64,000 nt of DNA from Pterois miles (GCA_947000775.1 CAMQGK010000650.1:5793501-5857500); one strand, 5' to 3'. Shown: positions 46,113 to 56,170, counted from the stretch's first letter. Numbers and translations: made by a program. The notes: generated by a model not told the origin, from the sequence alone.

Positions 46113-46331
46113 AGCAGATGTGATTGGTGTGAATGAGCTGATGTTATTTTTCACTCTCAATAACATATTTTGGATTTTTCATGAAAAATAAAACAAATGT
46201 TATATTCGCTTCTTGTTATTAATCTTTCTGTATTAACGTCAACACACAGAAAATGGGAATTTTTCAGTCATATTTAGGAATATTGATTAATCATAATTAG
46301 ATTAAAAATTGTAATAATCTGACAGCCCTAT
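46113..46331. mobile_element. DNA-transposon end fragment next to the array
   Basis: This non-satellite stretch ends with TGACAGCCCTA (46,320-46,330), preceded by GATTAATCATAATTAG. The same terminus is seen at 48,155-48,165 (inverted) and 56,832-56,843. I recognise this from memory as the end of widespread nonautonomous, probably hAT-like, DNA elements in fish. The other end is not identifiable, so this is likely a fragment. No coding sequence is seen. Confidence 0.5.
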
Positions 46332-46419
46332 TTGTATATATACATACATATATGTATATATATATATGTATACATACATACATACATATAGGTATATATA
46401 TGTATACATACATACATAC

Positions 46420-46460
<41 letters not shown>

Positions 46461-46536
46461 TATACACATATATATACACATATATGTATATATATACACA
46501 TATACATATATACAGACACACATATATGTATACACG

Positions 46537-46572
<36 letters not shown>

Positions 46573-46619
46573 TATGTATACACATATGTATATACATATA
46601 CATACATATATATGACACA
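46332..46619. repeat. TA/TATACA microsatellite
   Basis: About 290 bp consist of TATA, TATACA and TATGTA repeats with two purer TA runs. Overlapping frames on both strands rich in Tyr, Ile and Val come only from this composition and are not genes. It separates the foldback and transposon end from a second small patch of satellite-like units. Confidence 0.95.
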
Positions 46620-46845
46620 CTATACTATAACCTTTTTTCATGAAAATAATATTACATATTACATATATACTTATTATTTTTCGACATACTATACTGTGAC
46701 TTTTTTCAGGAAATTTGTCGACAAACTATAAATGGCATCTTTCCATGGAATTTTTCTACATTACGTTATTACATATATGTACATATTATTTTTCGACGTG
46801 CTATACTATGATTTTTTTACATATTACATACATGTTGTAAAGTCA
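46620..46845 (+). repeat. Decayed satellite units, same orientation as array
   Basis: Degenerate units such as ACTATACTATAACCTTTTTT followed by CATGAAAATA, and CGACATACTATACTGTGAC, mix with AT-rich sequence including TTACATAT runs. Spacing is irregular, unlike the main array, so these are old or truncated units. Confidence 0.75.
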
Positions 46846-47120
46846 TAGTATGTCAATTTTTATATTTCTATAGTACAGTATGTCAAAAAATGTCCTAGTA
46901 TAATATGTTAAAAAGGTAAAAAGTCATTATAGCATGATGAAAAAATTTCAGTATGTCAAAACACAGTATACAGTATGTAAAAAAAATCCTTAAAACGTTA
47001 TACTATGTTTAGAAAAGTAAAAAGAAAAAAAATGGAGTTTGTCAAAACTGTACAAAAAACATAGCATAGTATGTAAGAAAAGTTAAAAACAGTCATAGAA
47101 TAGTACGGTGAAAAAGTATC
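46846..47120 (-). repeat. Decayed satellite units in inverted orientation
   Basis: Here the motifs appear as their reverse complement: AAAGTCATAGTATGTC, TAGTACAGTATGTC, AAAACATAGCATAGTATG and AAAAACAGTCATAG. Spacing is loose and divergence high. The orientation switch relative to 1-46,083 lies between about 46,820 and 46,850. Confidence 0.75.
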
Positions 47121-47437
47121 ACAGTCAGGATTTTGATATCGCGACAACTCTACTCTACACTACTGGTCCATTTTAAGTCCCATTTTTTTAGGATTATATA
47201 ATCTCCCAATGGGATCCCTGATCATTACAACGATGCTGACACGCCACACTGTTTCCTTGAAACTGTACATTTACTTTTTACTTTCATTGTCATTTTAATG
47301 ACCTAAATCTGATTTTAATTTTGCTGTAAAACCCTTTTCCGTCCTTCTCCCTGGAGCAGATACCTGAGATCACGTTCTCTGCTGTGTCGCTGTTCCTCCA
47401 CACTGCCGTTATTTGCTGAAGAAGCATGGGTGCTTAC
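47121..47437. other. Intron sequence 3' of the last exon seen
   Basis: There is no clear exon here. On the minus strand the reading frame of the last exon stays open past its donor to about 47,315, so a longer exon ending at 47,364 (donor GTATCT) is possible; see findings. The rest is ordinary AT-rich intron. Confidence 0.5.
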
Positions 47438-47611
47438 CATGGCTCTGGGCCTTTGCTCGTCCTCCTGGCTGTCGTGGAGTCTGCGGTGGCTGAAGCTCTT
47501 CAGTTCAGGCCTGGGCGTCTCCGGCGTCCCGCTCGGCGTCTGTACTCGCAGCCAGTGGTAAACCATCTCTGCGCTTCCCTCACAGTCTGCCAGGCTCACC
47601 TGGGCTGTACC
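47438..47611 (-). CDS. wwc3: WWC exon k: end of C2 domain
   Basis: This 174-bp, phase 0-0 exon has acceptor TGTCCCTGCAG and donor ATG/GTAAGC. It encodes GTAQVSLADCEGSAEMVYHW then LRVQ, matching the WWC end of C2 (GIAQINLADYDS...RWHSVQV). A divergent tail (TPSGTPETPRPELKSFSHRR and on) follows. It is the last exon recognisable; about 500 C-terminal residues of the family are not found before the satellite. The 3' boundary could instead be 47,364. Confidence 0.88.
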
Positions 47612-47727
47612 CTGCAGGGACATCAGAAAATGTCAATCCTGTCACGTAGGAATCAGCAGACCGGCGCTGTGCAGCAGCTATTTCATGTATTGGTGGCCAC
47701 GGCCTCCGCTGAGCCGCTCAGACCCAC

Positions 47728-47923
47728 CAGGAGCTCCTCCTGAGCCTGAGGCCCCAGCCAGCAGACGGACAGCTGCAGAGCGCACGCCGCCAGGGCGTCT
47801 GCCGGGACAGGAATGCGGAAGCCTTCGTTGAAACTCATGTGGGACTGCGGCTCCAACGCTGTACAACAGTAAAAGGCACAGGCCCTGCCGGCGTCCAGAG
47901 GAATCAAGTGCACCTTCACATAC
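47728..47923 (-). CDS. wwc3: WWC exon j: core of C2 domain
   Basis: This 196-bp exon has acceptor TTGGTGTCCAG and donor CTG/GTGGGTCT. Its 65 codons encode YVKVHLIPLDAG, then MSFNEGFRIPVPADAL, then LQLSVCWLGPQAQEELL. This matches the WWC C2 register (VFNEVFRIPV; LQLYVCS; QEELL). The phospholipid-binding C2 of this family lacks the usual calcium-binding Asp set. An unspliced frame continues past the donor, but the next exon's GTAQVSLAD restores the family alignment. Confidence 0.95.
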
Positions 47924-48154
47924 CTGGACACCAACGGAGAGGTGTTCACAACATGATCAGTAATCTGTAATCAATCAGCTCCTGCTCACCATCAATTCAG
48001 AGAAGTTTACTTCAAGCATCTGCTCGTACTGTACATGCAGCTGCCCTACTCTAAAAATGAGTCTGATTAAATTCACTTCTGATCCTGATTCCATGTACGA
48101 TTACACAGCTAACGACTCTTATTATCAGATGACTATACTTATTAATATTTTATT

Positions 48155-48176
48155 TAGGGCTGTCAAAGTTAACGCA
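48155..48176. mobile_element. DNA-transposon terminus fragment
   Basis: TAGGGCTGTCAAAGTTAACG is the reverse complement of the terminus seen at 46,320 and 56,832. It lies directly beside the TTAA-bounded element at 48,195, which may have inserted into it. No opposite end is evident. Confidence 0.5.
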
Positions 48177-48194
48177 ATACCACAGATTCATTTC

Positions 48195-48668
48195 TTAACC
48201 CTTCTGTCCTCGTCAGCCATTTTTCTACATTTTTCTCAACCTTTTTTTTTTATGTGTTGATCATTTTTCTGTGTTACAGCTTGTAATGTCAATTTTTCTA
48301 ATAACTTTTCTTTTTAGTAAATTTTTGAGATCCGATGTGTTTTACTCTGACGTGTCTCTTGATGTATTTTGCTCCCTATGGACGCCTTCGTGGCCAAAAA
48401 TGTACACGTACCGTACAAAAACACAGCATGTTGCATCGGCATGTCTATGTATTATATGGAAAATTAGACTGGCATTTAAAGGGTTAAAATCCTGAAACGT
48501 ATTGAATATTTGGGAGTTTTGACCAAGTCTGATGTTGTTTCAGTGATTTATGAAAAAAAATAAAACAAATATTGATGTATGATGATTTAACAGCTGTTTT
48601 GTATGTGTATGTTTTTGGCCATGAAGGTGTCCAGAGGGGAGTAAATGTGAGGAGGGCACAAGGGTTAA
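48195..48668. mobile_element. TTAA-bounded palindromic MITE, piggyBac-like
   Basis: Both ends are TTAA followed by matching inverted termini: TTAACCCTTCTGTCCTCGTC on the left and, as reverse complement, TTAACCCTTGTGCCCTCCTC on the right. Further in, a second inverted pair (TGGACGCCTTCGTGGCCAAA at 48,379 and its partner near 48,615-48,634) makes the two halves related. TTAA target sites and CCCTT ends are typical of piggyBac-type elements. There is no transposase, so it is nonautonomous. The short frames inside encode mirror-image LWTPSWPK phrases purely because of the palindrome. Confidence 0.7.
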
Positions 48669-48885
48669 TGTCACATAATAATAATGCTAAAGTGAAGATA
48701 CTGGTATCAGGTTTGAGAAAAAAACCCAATCAGAGTTTAGAGGTTGGTTCTCCTTCAGATAAAGCCAGACTTACTGTTTCCTCTTGTTCCCAGTTTTTGT
48801 GCTAAGCTAAACTAAGCTAACCATCTCTTCGTATTTCCCAAAATGTCAGACTATTGCTTTACTAATCAGAGCTGAAAGTACTCAC

Positions 48886-48972
48886 ACTTTATAGCCGTCT
48901 CTCACAATGGGCCTGTTCAGATTCTTGAGCTGCAGCAGATGCAGCCGGAGAGACTGGGAACTGGACTCCCAC
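48886..48972 (-). CDS. wwc3: WWC exon i: C2 domain beta-strands
   Basis: This 87-bp exon has acceptor CCTCCTTACAG and donor GT/GTGAGTAC. It encodes WESSSQSLRLHLLQLKNLN then RPIVRDGYK plus two bases of Val. It corresponds to the C2 strand with LLVHVLQLKNPAGL in WWC3. An alternative donor two bases upstream (GTGTGA) would break the frame. Confidence 0.92.
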
Positions 48973-49052
48973 CTGTAAGGAGGACAGCAGGTGGCGTCAG
49001 GTACAAACAGGGAGTAACCAAGTCCAGTCTGCAGGACCACCAGTTTACTCAC

Positions 49053-49133
49053 AGCAGTCCCAGCTGGATCTGGGTGGGCTCGCCCACAGACGTCCCATCT
49101 TTCATGTAGGACATCTCATCGGACTCCTCTGGC
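49053..49133 (-). CDS. wwc3: WWC exon h: start of C2 domain
   Basis: This 81-bp exon has acceptor TGCTCCTCCAACAG and donor CT/GTGAGTAA. It encodes PEESDEMSYMKDGTSVGE, then PTQIQLGLL, where the first C2 beta-strand begins (family: PQIHVGLL or TQIQIAL). The phases on both sides fit exons g and i. Confidence 0.9.
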
Positions 49134-49269
49134 CTGTTGGAGGAGCAACAATAAGCAAACTGTGATTCTCTCTCATTGGACATAAACTGAAGACAGTCCA
49201 GAGACCAAAACAGCATGAAACCAAAGTTTAAGTCCACTTTCACCCTGCTTTTGTGTCCAGATACCAAGG

Positions 49270-49470
49270 AGTCCTACACTGACTTAACATGTCAAACATG
49301 TTATTTATATCGGGCATCTGCAGGTTTCAACAAGTCAAATTTAAGACTTTTTAAGACTATTTATGGATGCAATTTAAGACCTACTTTACATCCATACTGG
49401 CAAGAAAGTACTATGGATATGAAAGAAAAGTGGAACATCAGAGTGCTCGTTGCTGCTGTGTGACTGATGC
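49270..49470. repeat. Probable interspersed repeat fragment
   Basis: Phrases such as AAATTTAAGACTTTTTAAGAC and AATTTAAGACC resemble a degenerate repeat that I associate with teleost introns. Boundaries are unclear and no ends are seen. Confidence 0.35.
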
Positions 49471-49529
49471 CTGGTTCCTGAGTTTAAGTCCAGATCAGCT
49501 CAGCTTTTAGTGGAGGTGGAGCTCCAGAC

Positions 49530-49778
49530 GCTGATGCTCTGGATCCCCACGTGGATCAATACTGGCCGACTGCAGCTGTTGCTGCCTGTTGGGCTGCAGT
49601 TTGCCATGTTCTGATTGGAGCAGATTGTTGATGCTAAAGTCAGAACCTGGGAGGGTTTCTGGACAGTATCTGCCATTGATTAGTGCTGGTATTGATTTAC
49701 AATAATAAATGTATACATAAAAAATGTGTGATAAACGTTTTAATGCATTGCCGGCCCTAATTTCTACCCAGGATTATT
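49530..49778 (-). mobile_element. Decayed DNA-transposon relic
   Basis: Segments such as CAGCTGTTGCTGCCTGTTGG, TTGGGCTGCAGTTTGCCATG and TTACAATAATAAATGTATAC, ending at GGCCCTAATTT, match in order the reverse of the family also present at 56,395-56,843. It is a diverged, internally deleted copy between exons g and h. Confidence 0.5.
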
Positions 49779-49980
49779 TAGATTTTAATATCCATTTCTT
49801 TGCTTCTTTGTGTGACCACTGTGCGATGGCACTGAGTCCCACTTGGACCAGAGGATACAAACAGCACCGCTGACGGGCTGATGGTGTATTTTGTGTTGCA
49901 GGTTTCCTCCTCTGTCACTAGGGGGCACTGCTGCTCCAGAGCGCCGGCTGTTTGTCCTGTTAGGGTGGACCTCCTCTCAC

Positions 49981-50101
49981 CTTCGGCCCCAGGCTTCGAA
50001 CACGCCGCTGTCTGTAGCCAGAGCATCCTCCGACACGCCTGCAGAGACTCTCCTGGCCCGCCGGCCGCTTCTGTTGGCGCTATTTCCCCTCAGAGTGACG
50101 C
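49981..50101 (-). CDS. wwc3: WWC exon g: DSGVFE segment
   Basis: This 121-bp exon lies after a 77-bp intron, with acceptor TTTCCTCTTTAG and donor AAG/GTGAGAGG. It encodes VTLRGNSANRSGRRARRVSAGV, then ATDSGVFEAWGR. It aligns with the WWC3 segment VTLRED...RRARRISA...SDSGVFE, and the SDSGVYE/F motif is conserved across WWC proteins. Phase 1 from exon f (G) plus GC gives Gly, which requires the GC donor of that exon. Confidence 0.93.
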
Positions 50102-50178
50102 CTAAAGAGGAAACACATCCAGTTAGTCATCAGGTCATCTTCATTCTTTGGGCCAGGGATCAGATTTCTTTGACTTGC
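50102..50178 (-). other. 77-bp GC-AG intron
   Basis: The minus-strand donor is TCAG/GCAAGT and the acceptor is CTCTTTAG/GCGTC. GC donors normally have an otherwise strong consensus, and this one does. Only this pairing joins exon f to exon g in frame. Confidence 0.85.
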
Positions 50179-50717
50179 CTGAGGAGGTGAAAGCCCCCTG
50201 AGCTCCGCCGTCTCTGTGGCTGACCGTGTCCTCGCTGTTCAGCATGGCGGCGTGTGAAAGGGGCTGCGACTGGGCCCGCAGCCCCTCTAACAGGCCGCGG
50301 CCCGCCTGCTCCATGTACTCCTCCGTCATCTGGGTGAGAGGGCAGTCCTGCGGGGCAGAGTAGTAGGGCGTGTCCATGGGGGAGCTGGGCGGGGACAGGG
50401 AGGAGAGCGAGGAGCGGGAGGAGAGCGAGGCCAGGGACTGCGGGGTGTCGTGGGAGCGTTTGGTTTTGCTCTGGGTCAGGGGGTCGGAGGGGAACACGTT
50501 GCAGTCTCTGGACACCGTCTCTGGCGACAGCAGGTAGCGCAGGTGGGGGTCGAGCGGCTCCCCGGCCCCCTCGTGACGCTCGTACTGGGGGAGACCGTAG
50601 ATGTCACTGAAGCTGATGGAGCTCAGGGAGCCTCGGCTGGAGGCCAGGGAGCCCCGACTGGAGGCCAGAGAGCCACGGCTGCTGCTGGACGACACCGTCA
50701 GAGAGCTGGCCGACAGG
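50179..50717 (-). CDS. wwc3: WWC exon f: Ser-rich linker
   Basis: At 539 bp this is the largest exon here. The acceptor is TTTACCTCCAG; the donor is a GC type, TCAG/GCAAGT. It encodes SLSASSLTVSSSSS, three tandem SSRGSLA-like repeats, SLSSISFSDIYGLPQYE, and KRSHDTPQSLASLSSRSSL with SSLSPPSSPMDTP, then GLLEGLRAQ. The repeats and the DTPQSLASLSSRSSLSSLSP block are family hallmarks. The ISFSDIYGLPQYE stretch is what points most to WWC3. The linker is probably disordered and phosphorylated, by family knowledge. Reading past the GC donor meets a stop at TGA within 40 bases (PWPKE-stop), so splicing there is required. Confidence 0.95.
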
Positions 50718-50805
50718 CTGGAGGTAAAGAAGACGAGAGACACGTGAGGAAAGACACGGAGACACACTGAAGAACAACTGAAAGCTGTGTGAAGGAGTGC
50801 GAGAC

Positions 50806-50895
50806 CTCTTCAGCTGGGAGTGAAGGTAGGTGGTGATGCGCGTCGCCTCCTCCAGCTGTCTCAGCAGAGCGTTCCTCTTCTCCTGCTGCAGGATC
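50806..50895 (-). CDS. wwc3: WWC exon e: LEEATR helix
   Basis: This 90-bp exon encodes R-ILQQEKRNALLRQLEEAT and then RITTYLHSQLK plus two bases. WWC proteins share QEKRN, LEEATR and LHSQLK. The acceptor chosen is ATCTCTGCCAG at 50,896 because it keeps the phase from exon d. A stronger-looking TTTTTACAG at 50,950 would shift the frame and meet a stop. The donor, AAGAG/GTCTCG, is weak after the GT but is fixed by the phase of the next exon. Confidence 0.88.
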
Positions 50896-51885
<990 letters not shown>

Positions 51886-52134
51886 CTCTGATTGGCTCCC
51901 TGGCTCTGGGAGCTGTGGGCCCTCTGCACCTCCTCCTCCAGCCGGCAGCGCTCCTCTTCCAGCTGCAGCAGCGTCTCCGCCGAGTGCTGCTGCTTGCTGA
52001 CCAGGATGAGCTCCTGCAGGAGGGCCTCCTTCTCACGCAGCAGCTGCATGAAGTCGCGGTCGCGGTCCGCCTCGGCCCGTCCAGACCAGCTCTCGCCGTC
52101 CAGCTGTGCTAGCTGGTGCTGAACGCTCTGCACC
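51886..52134 (-). CDS. wwc3: WWC exon d: long coiled coil
   Basis: This 249-bp exon has acceptor CGCTGTCCTCAG and donor AG/GTGAGT. It encodes VQSVQHQLAQLDGESWSG, then a Glu/Leu/Gln-rich helix (LLREKEALLQELILVSKQQ, LEEERCRLEEEVQRA), ending SQGANQ plus two bases. It aligns with the KIBRA segment IANLKIQLAKLDSEAWPG and following ERDR, EKEELLKE and coiled-coil residues. It is separated from exon c by a 5.2-kb intron that contains the 18-bp minisatellite and several transposon relics. Confidence 0.95.
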
Positions 52135-52200
52135 CTGAGGACAGCGGCGGCAGGATCAATGCACTGCCTATTTTTACGGTTCTTGCTATTTGCAGCCCCT

Positions 52201-52224
52201 GTTGTTGTTGTTGTTGTTGTTGTT
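52201..52224. repeat. (GTT)8 microsatellite
   Basis: Eight GTT units sit just upstream of the first retroposon-like tail in the exon c-d intron. Confidence 0.95.
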
Positions 52225-52380
52225 ACTGATCTGATTGCTTGGTTTTATCATTCAGTATTTACACTTGTTTTTAATACGCCTGTTGGTCTTATTTATTCTA
52301 CCGTTTCTCCACTTTACTGTAAAACACTTTGAACTACAACCCCTGTATGAAAGGTGTTATATGAATGAAGTTTATTATTA
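52225..52380 (+). mobile_element. Retroposon 3' tail (LINE-like), copy 1
   Basis: TTTATTCTACCGTTTCTCCAC, then TACTGTAAAACACTTTGAAC, then GTATGAAAGGTGTTATATGA and AAGTTTATTATTAT make up the ending shared by many fish LINE and SINE elements. Only the 3' end is present. Confidence 0.6.
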
Positions 52381-52469
52381 TCATTGATGGCAGTGTATTG
52401 AACTGGCCTGACGGATAGGACTCGAGGGGAACGGGGTAATAATATTTAATTTTATTTCATTTTATTCTT

Positions 52470-52603
52470 TTTTGTTGTTTTTACATTTCTCTAAGTTTAA
52501 GTTTGTTTGATTTCTTGGTTTTATTTTGCAGCATTTGTTTGTAATTTGTCTGTTATTATTTATTCTACTGTTTCTTCACTTTATTGTAAAGCACTCTGAA
52601 CTA
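52470..52603 (+). mobile_element. Retroposon 3' tail, copy 2, cut by minisatellite
   Basis: This repeats the phrases of the preceding copy (TTATTTATTCTACTGTTTCT, then TTATTGTAAAGCACTCTGAAC) but stops at CTACTGTATG, where the expected AAAGGTGCTATAT continuation is replaced by the 18-bp minisatellite. Confidence 0.6.
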
Positions 52604-55400
52604 CTGTATGTGGGTTAACAGTAACATGTGGGTTAATAATAACATGTGGGTTAACAGTAACATGTGGGTTAACAGTAACATGTGGGTTAATAATAACATG
52701 TGGGTTAATAATAACATGTGGGTTAACAGTAACATGTGGGTTAACAGTAACATGTGGGTTAATAGTAACATGTGGGTTAACAATAACATGTGGGTTAACA
52801 GTAACATGTGGGTTAATAGTAACATGTGGGTTAATAATAACATGTGGGTTAATAATAACATGTGGGTTAACAGTAACATGTGGGTTAATAATAACATGTG
52901 GGTTAATAATAACATGTGGGTTAATAGTAACATGTGGGTTAACATTAACATGTGGGTTAATAGTAACATGTGGGTTAACAGTAACATGTGGGTTAATAAT
53001 AACATGTGGGTTAACAGTAACATGTGGGTTAATAGTAACATGTGGGTTAACATTAACATGTGGGTTAATAGTAACATGTGGGTTAACAGTAACATGTGGG
53101 TTAATAGTAACATGTGGGTTAACATTAACATGTGGGTTAATAGTAACATGTGGGTTAACAGTAACATGTGGGTTAATAATAACATGTGGGTTAATAGTAA
53201 CATGTGGGTTAACATTAACATGTGGGTTAATAGTAACATGTGGGTTAACAGTAACATGTGGGTTAATAATAACATGTGGGTTAACAGTAACATGTGGGTT
53301 AATAATAACATGTGGGTTAACAGTAACATGTGGGTTAATAGTAACATGTGGGTTAACAGTAACATGTGGGTTAACAGTAACATGTGGGTTAACAGTAACA
53401 TGTGGGTTAACAGTAACATGTGGGTTAACAGTAACATGTGGGTTGATAATAACATGTGGGTTAATAATAACATGTGGGTTAACAGCAACATGTGGGTTAA
53501 TAAGAACATGTGGGTTGATAATAACATGTGGGTTAATAATAACATGTGGGTTAACAGTAACATGTGGGTTGATAATAACATGTGGGTTAATAATAACATG
53601 TGGGTTAATAATAACATGTGGGTTAACAGCAACATGTGGGTTAATAATAACATGTGGGTTAATAATAACATGTGGGTTAACAGTAACATGTGGGTTAATA
53701 ATAACATGTGGGTTAATAATAACATGTGGGTTAACAGTAACATGTGGGTTAATAATAACATGTGGGTTAATAAGAACATGTGGGTTAATAATAACATGTG
53801 GGTTAATAAGAACATGTGGGTTGATAATAACATGTGGGTTAACAGTAACATGTGGGTTAATAATAACATGTGGGTTAATAATAACATGTGGGTTAACAGT
53901 AACATGTGGGTTAATAATAACATGTGGGTTAATAATAACATGTGGGTTAACAGTAACATGTGGGTTAATAATAACATGTGGGTTAACAGTAACATGTGGG
54001 TTAACAGTAACATGTGGGTTAATAATAACATGTGGGTTAACAGTGACATGTGGGTTAACAGTGACATGTGGGTTAATAATAACATGTGGGTTAACAGTAA
54101 CATGTGGGTTAACAGTAACATGTGGGTTAAGAGTAACATGTGGGTTAACAGTGACATGTGGGTTAACAGTAACATGTGGGTTAACAGTAACATGTGGGTT
54201 AACAGTGACATGTGGGTTAACAGTAACATGTGGGTTAACAATAACATGTGGGTTAATAATAACATGTGGGTTAACAATAACATGTGGGTTAACAATAACA
54301 TGTGGGTTAATAATAACATGTGGGTTAATAGTAACATGTGGGTTAACAGTAACATGTGGGTTAACAGTAACATGTGGGTTAATAATAACATGTGGGTTAA
54401 TAGTAACATGTGGGTTAACAGTAACATGTGGGTTAACAGTAACATGTGGGTTAACAGTAACATGTGGGTTAACAGTGACATGTGGGTTAACAGTAACATG
54501 TGGGTTAATAATAACATGTGGGTTAACAGTAACATGTGGGTTAACAGTAACATGTGGGTTAACAGTAACATGTGGGTTAACAGTAACATGTGGGTTAATA
54601 ATAACATGTGGGTTAACAGTGACATGTGGGTTAACAGTAACATGTGGGTTAACAGTAACATGTGGGTTAACAGTAACATGTGGGTTAATAATAACATGTG
54701 GGTTAACAGTGATATGTGGGTTAATAATAACATGTGGGTTAATAATAACATGTGGGTTAACAGTAACATGTGGGTTAACAGTAACATGTGGGTTAACAGT
54801 GACATGTGGGTTAACAGTAACATGTGGGTTAACAGTGACATGTGGGTTAACAGTAACATGTGGGTTAACAGTAACATGTGGGTTAACAATAACATGTGGG
54901 TTAACAGTAACATGTGGGTTAACAGTAACATGTGGGTTAACAGTAACATGTGGGTTAACAATAACATGTGGGTTAACAGTAACATGTGGGTTAACAGTAA
55001 CATGTGGGTTAACAGTAACATGTGGGTTAACAGTAACATGTGGGTTAATAATAACATGTGGGTTAACAGTGATATGTGGGTTAATAATAACATGTGGGTT
55101 AATAATAACATGTGGGTTAACAGTGATATGTGGGTTAATAATAACATGTGGGTTAATAATAACATGTGGGTTAACAGTAACATGTGGGTTAACAGTAACA
55201 TGTGGGTTAACAGTAACATGTGGGTTAACAATAACATGTGGGTTAACAGTAACATGTGGGTTAACAGTAACATGTGGGTTAACAGTAACATGTGGGTTAA
55301 TAATAACATGTGGGTTAACAGTGATATGTGGGTTAATAATAACATGTGGGTTAATAATAACATGTGGGTTAACAGTAACATGTGGGTTAACAGTAACATG
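52604..55400. repeat. 18-bp minisatellite, ~155 copies
   Basis: The unit is AACATGTGGGTTAACAGT with variation almost confined to a few positions (AATAAT, AATAGT, AACAAT, AACATT, GATAAT, AATAAG; later AGTGAC and AGTGAT). ACATGT and GTTAAC in each unit are 6-bp palindromes. Because 18 is a multiple of three, both strands are open for over 900 codons (MWVNSN on plus, LLLTHM on minus), but this is low-complexity repeat in an intron, with no start context or conservation to support a protein. A four-unit higher-order pattern occurs near 52,920-53,220. Confidence 0.97.
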
Positions 55401-55722
55401 GCAGACTATAATCCGACTGTAATGACGCAGTCAGAGCTGTAATCTGGAGCTGGGCCTCAGCGCTGCTTCAGCCAGCGGTGCGTCACCAACACGGTTATTC
55501 ACCACCGTCCTCAGCTCTCTGCTGAAAGAACTGTGTTTCTGTGAGCTCAGTTCAGACCGAGTGACTCAGTGGCAGAGCATCCAAGTTTCCACAGGTCTCC
55601 CTCCCTGATGTCACGGTTGGCAGTGCTGTTGCTGGGTCACCGCACGGCAACATGAAAAAAGTACAGCAGTAATAACACGGTGAGCCGCCATCACCGGCCC
55701 TCACAGCGGTCACATGCACTGT
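55401..55722. other. Intron, no feature recognised
   Basis: Moderately GC-rich sequence between the minisatellite and the inverted-repeat element. No WWC exon motif, repeat end or RNA gene was recognised on either strand. Confidence 0.5.
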
Positions 55723-55831
55723 GCTATGGAGTCATAGGAGGGCCATAACAATAATTAACTGTAAAAGAACAATTAATAAAATATGAAATGGGATTTTAAC
55801 ATTTATTTGTTCATTTAAAACTAAACATTTA

Positions 55832-56170
55832 CTGATTTTTTGCACATAAATGACTTTTTTTAAAATTTCAAATAGAGTACATGCGTGCAGGAACTGACTA
55901 CTCAGCAAGTGTAGTAGAAGAAGAACAGGGAAAATAATCAGTTAAAGTAAAGGAATAAAAAAAGACATTATACAAAAATTAAAATGTAGAAAAATAGAGT
56001 AACCAAACAATAGTATTTTGTAAATTTTTTTGTACATAAATTGCTCTTTTTTATTTAAATAGAGTATTGACTGGTCAGGGAAGGTCTGCCTAAAGCTAGC
56101 TGATTGGCCATTCAAGGAATAGCAAAAGCAATAAGGGAAAAAATAAGTTTAAGTAAAAACTTTACATAAT
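55832..56170. repeat. Two diverged direct repeats (~180-bp period)
   Basis: TTTTTGCACATAAATGAC, AAATAGAGTA and AACAGGGAAAATAATCAGTT at 55,837-55,945 recur as TTTTTGTACATAAATTGC, AAATAGAGTA and AATAAGGGAAAAAATAAG at about 56,027-56,150. Confidence 0.6.

Noticed and set aside
46297..46731. Four overlapping Tyr/Ile/Val-rich frames
   Set aside because: Products of the TATACA/TA microsatellite; open on both strands.
50450..50770. Plus-strand frame opposite exon f
   Set aside because: Shadow of the GC-rich WWC exon on the other strand.
52604..55400. Interstitial telomere repeat (GGGTTA in each unit)
   Set aside because: The hexamer occurs once per 18 bp and is not tandem, so it is not TTAGGG telomere sequence.
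52601..55442. Open frames of 932 (minus) and 944 (plus) codons
   Set aside because: They are wholly made of an 18-bp tandem repeat inside an intron; both strands and more than one frame are open, as expected from unit length and lack of stops.
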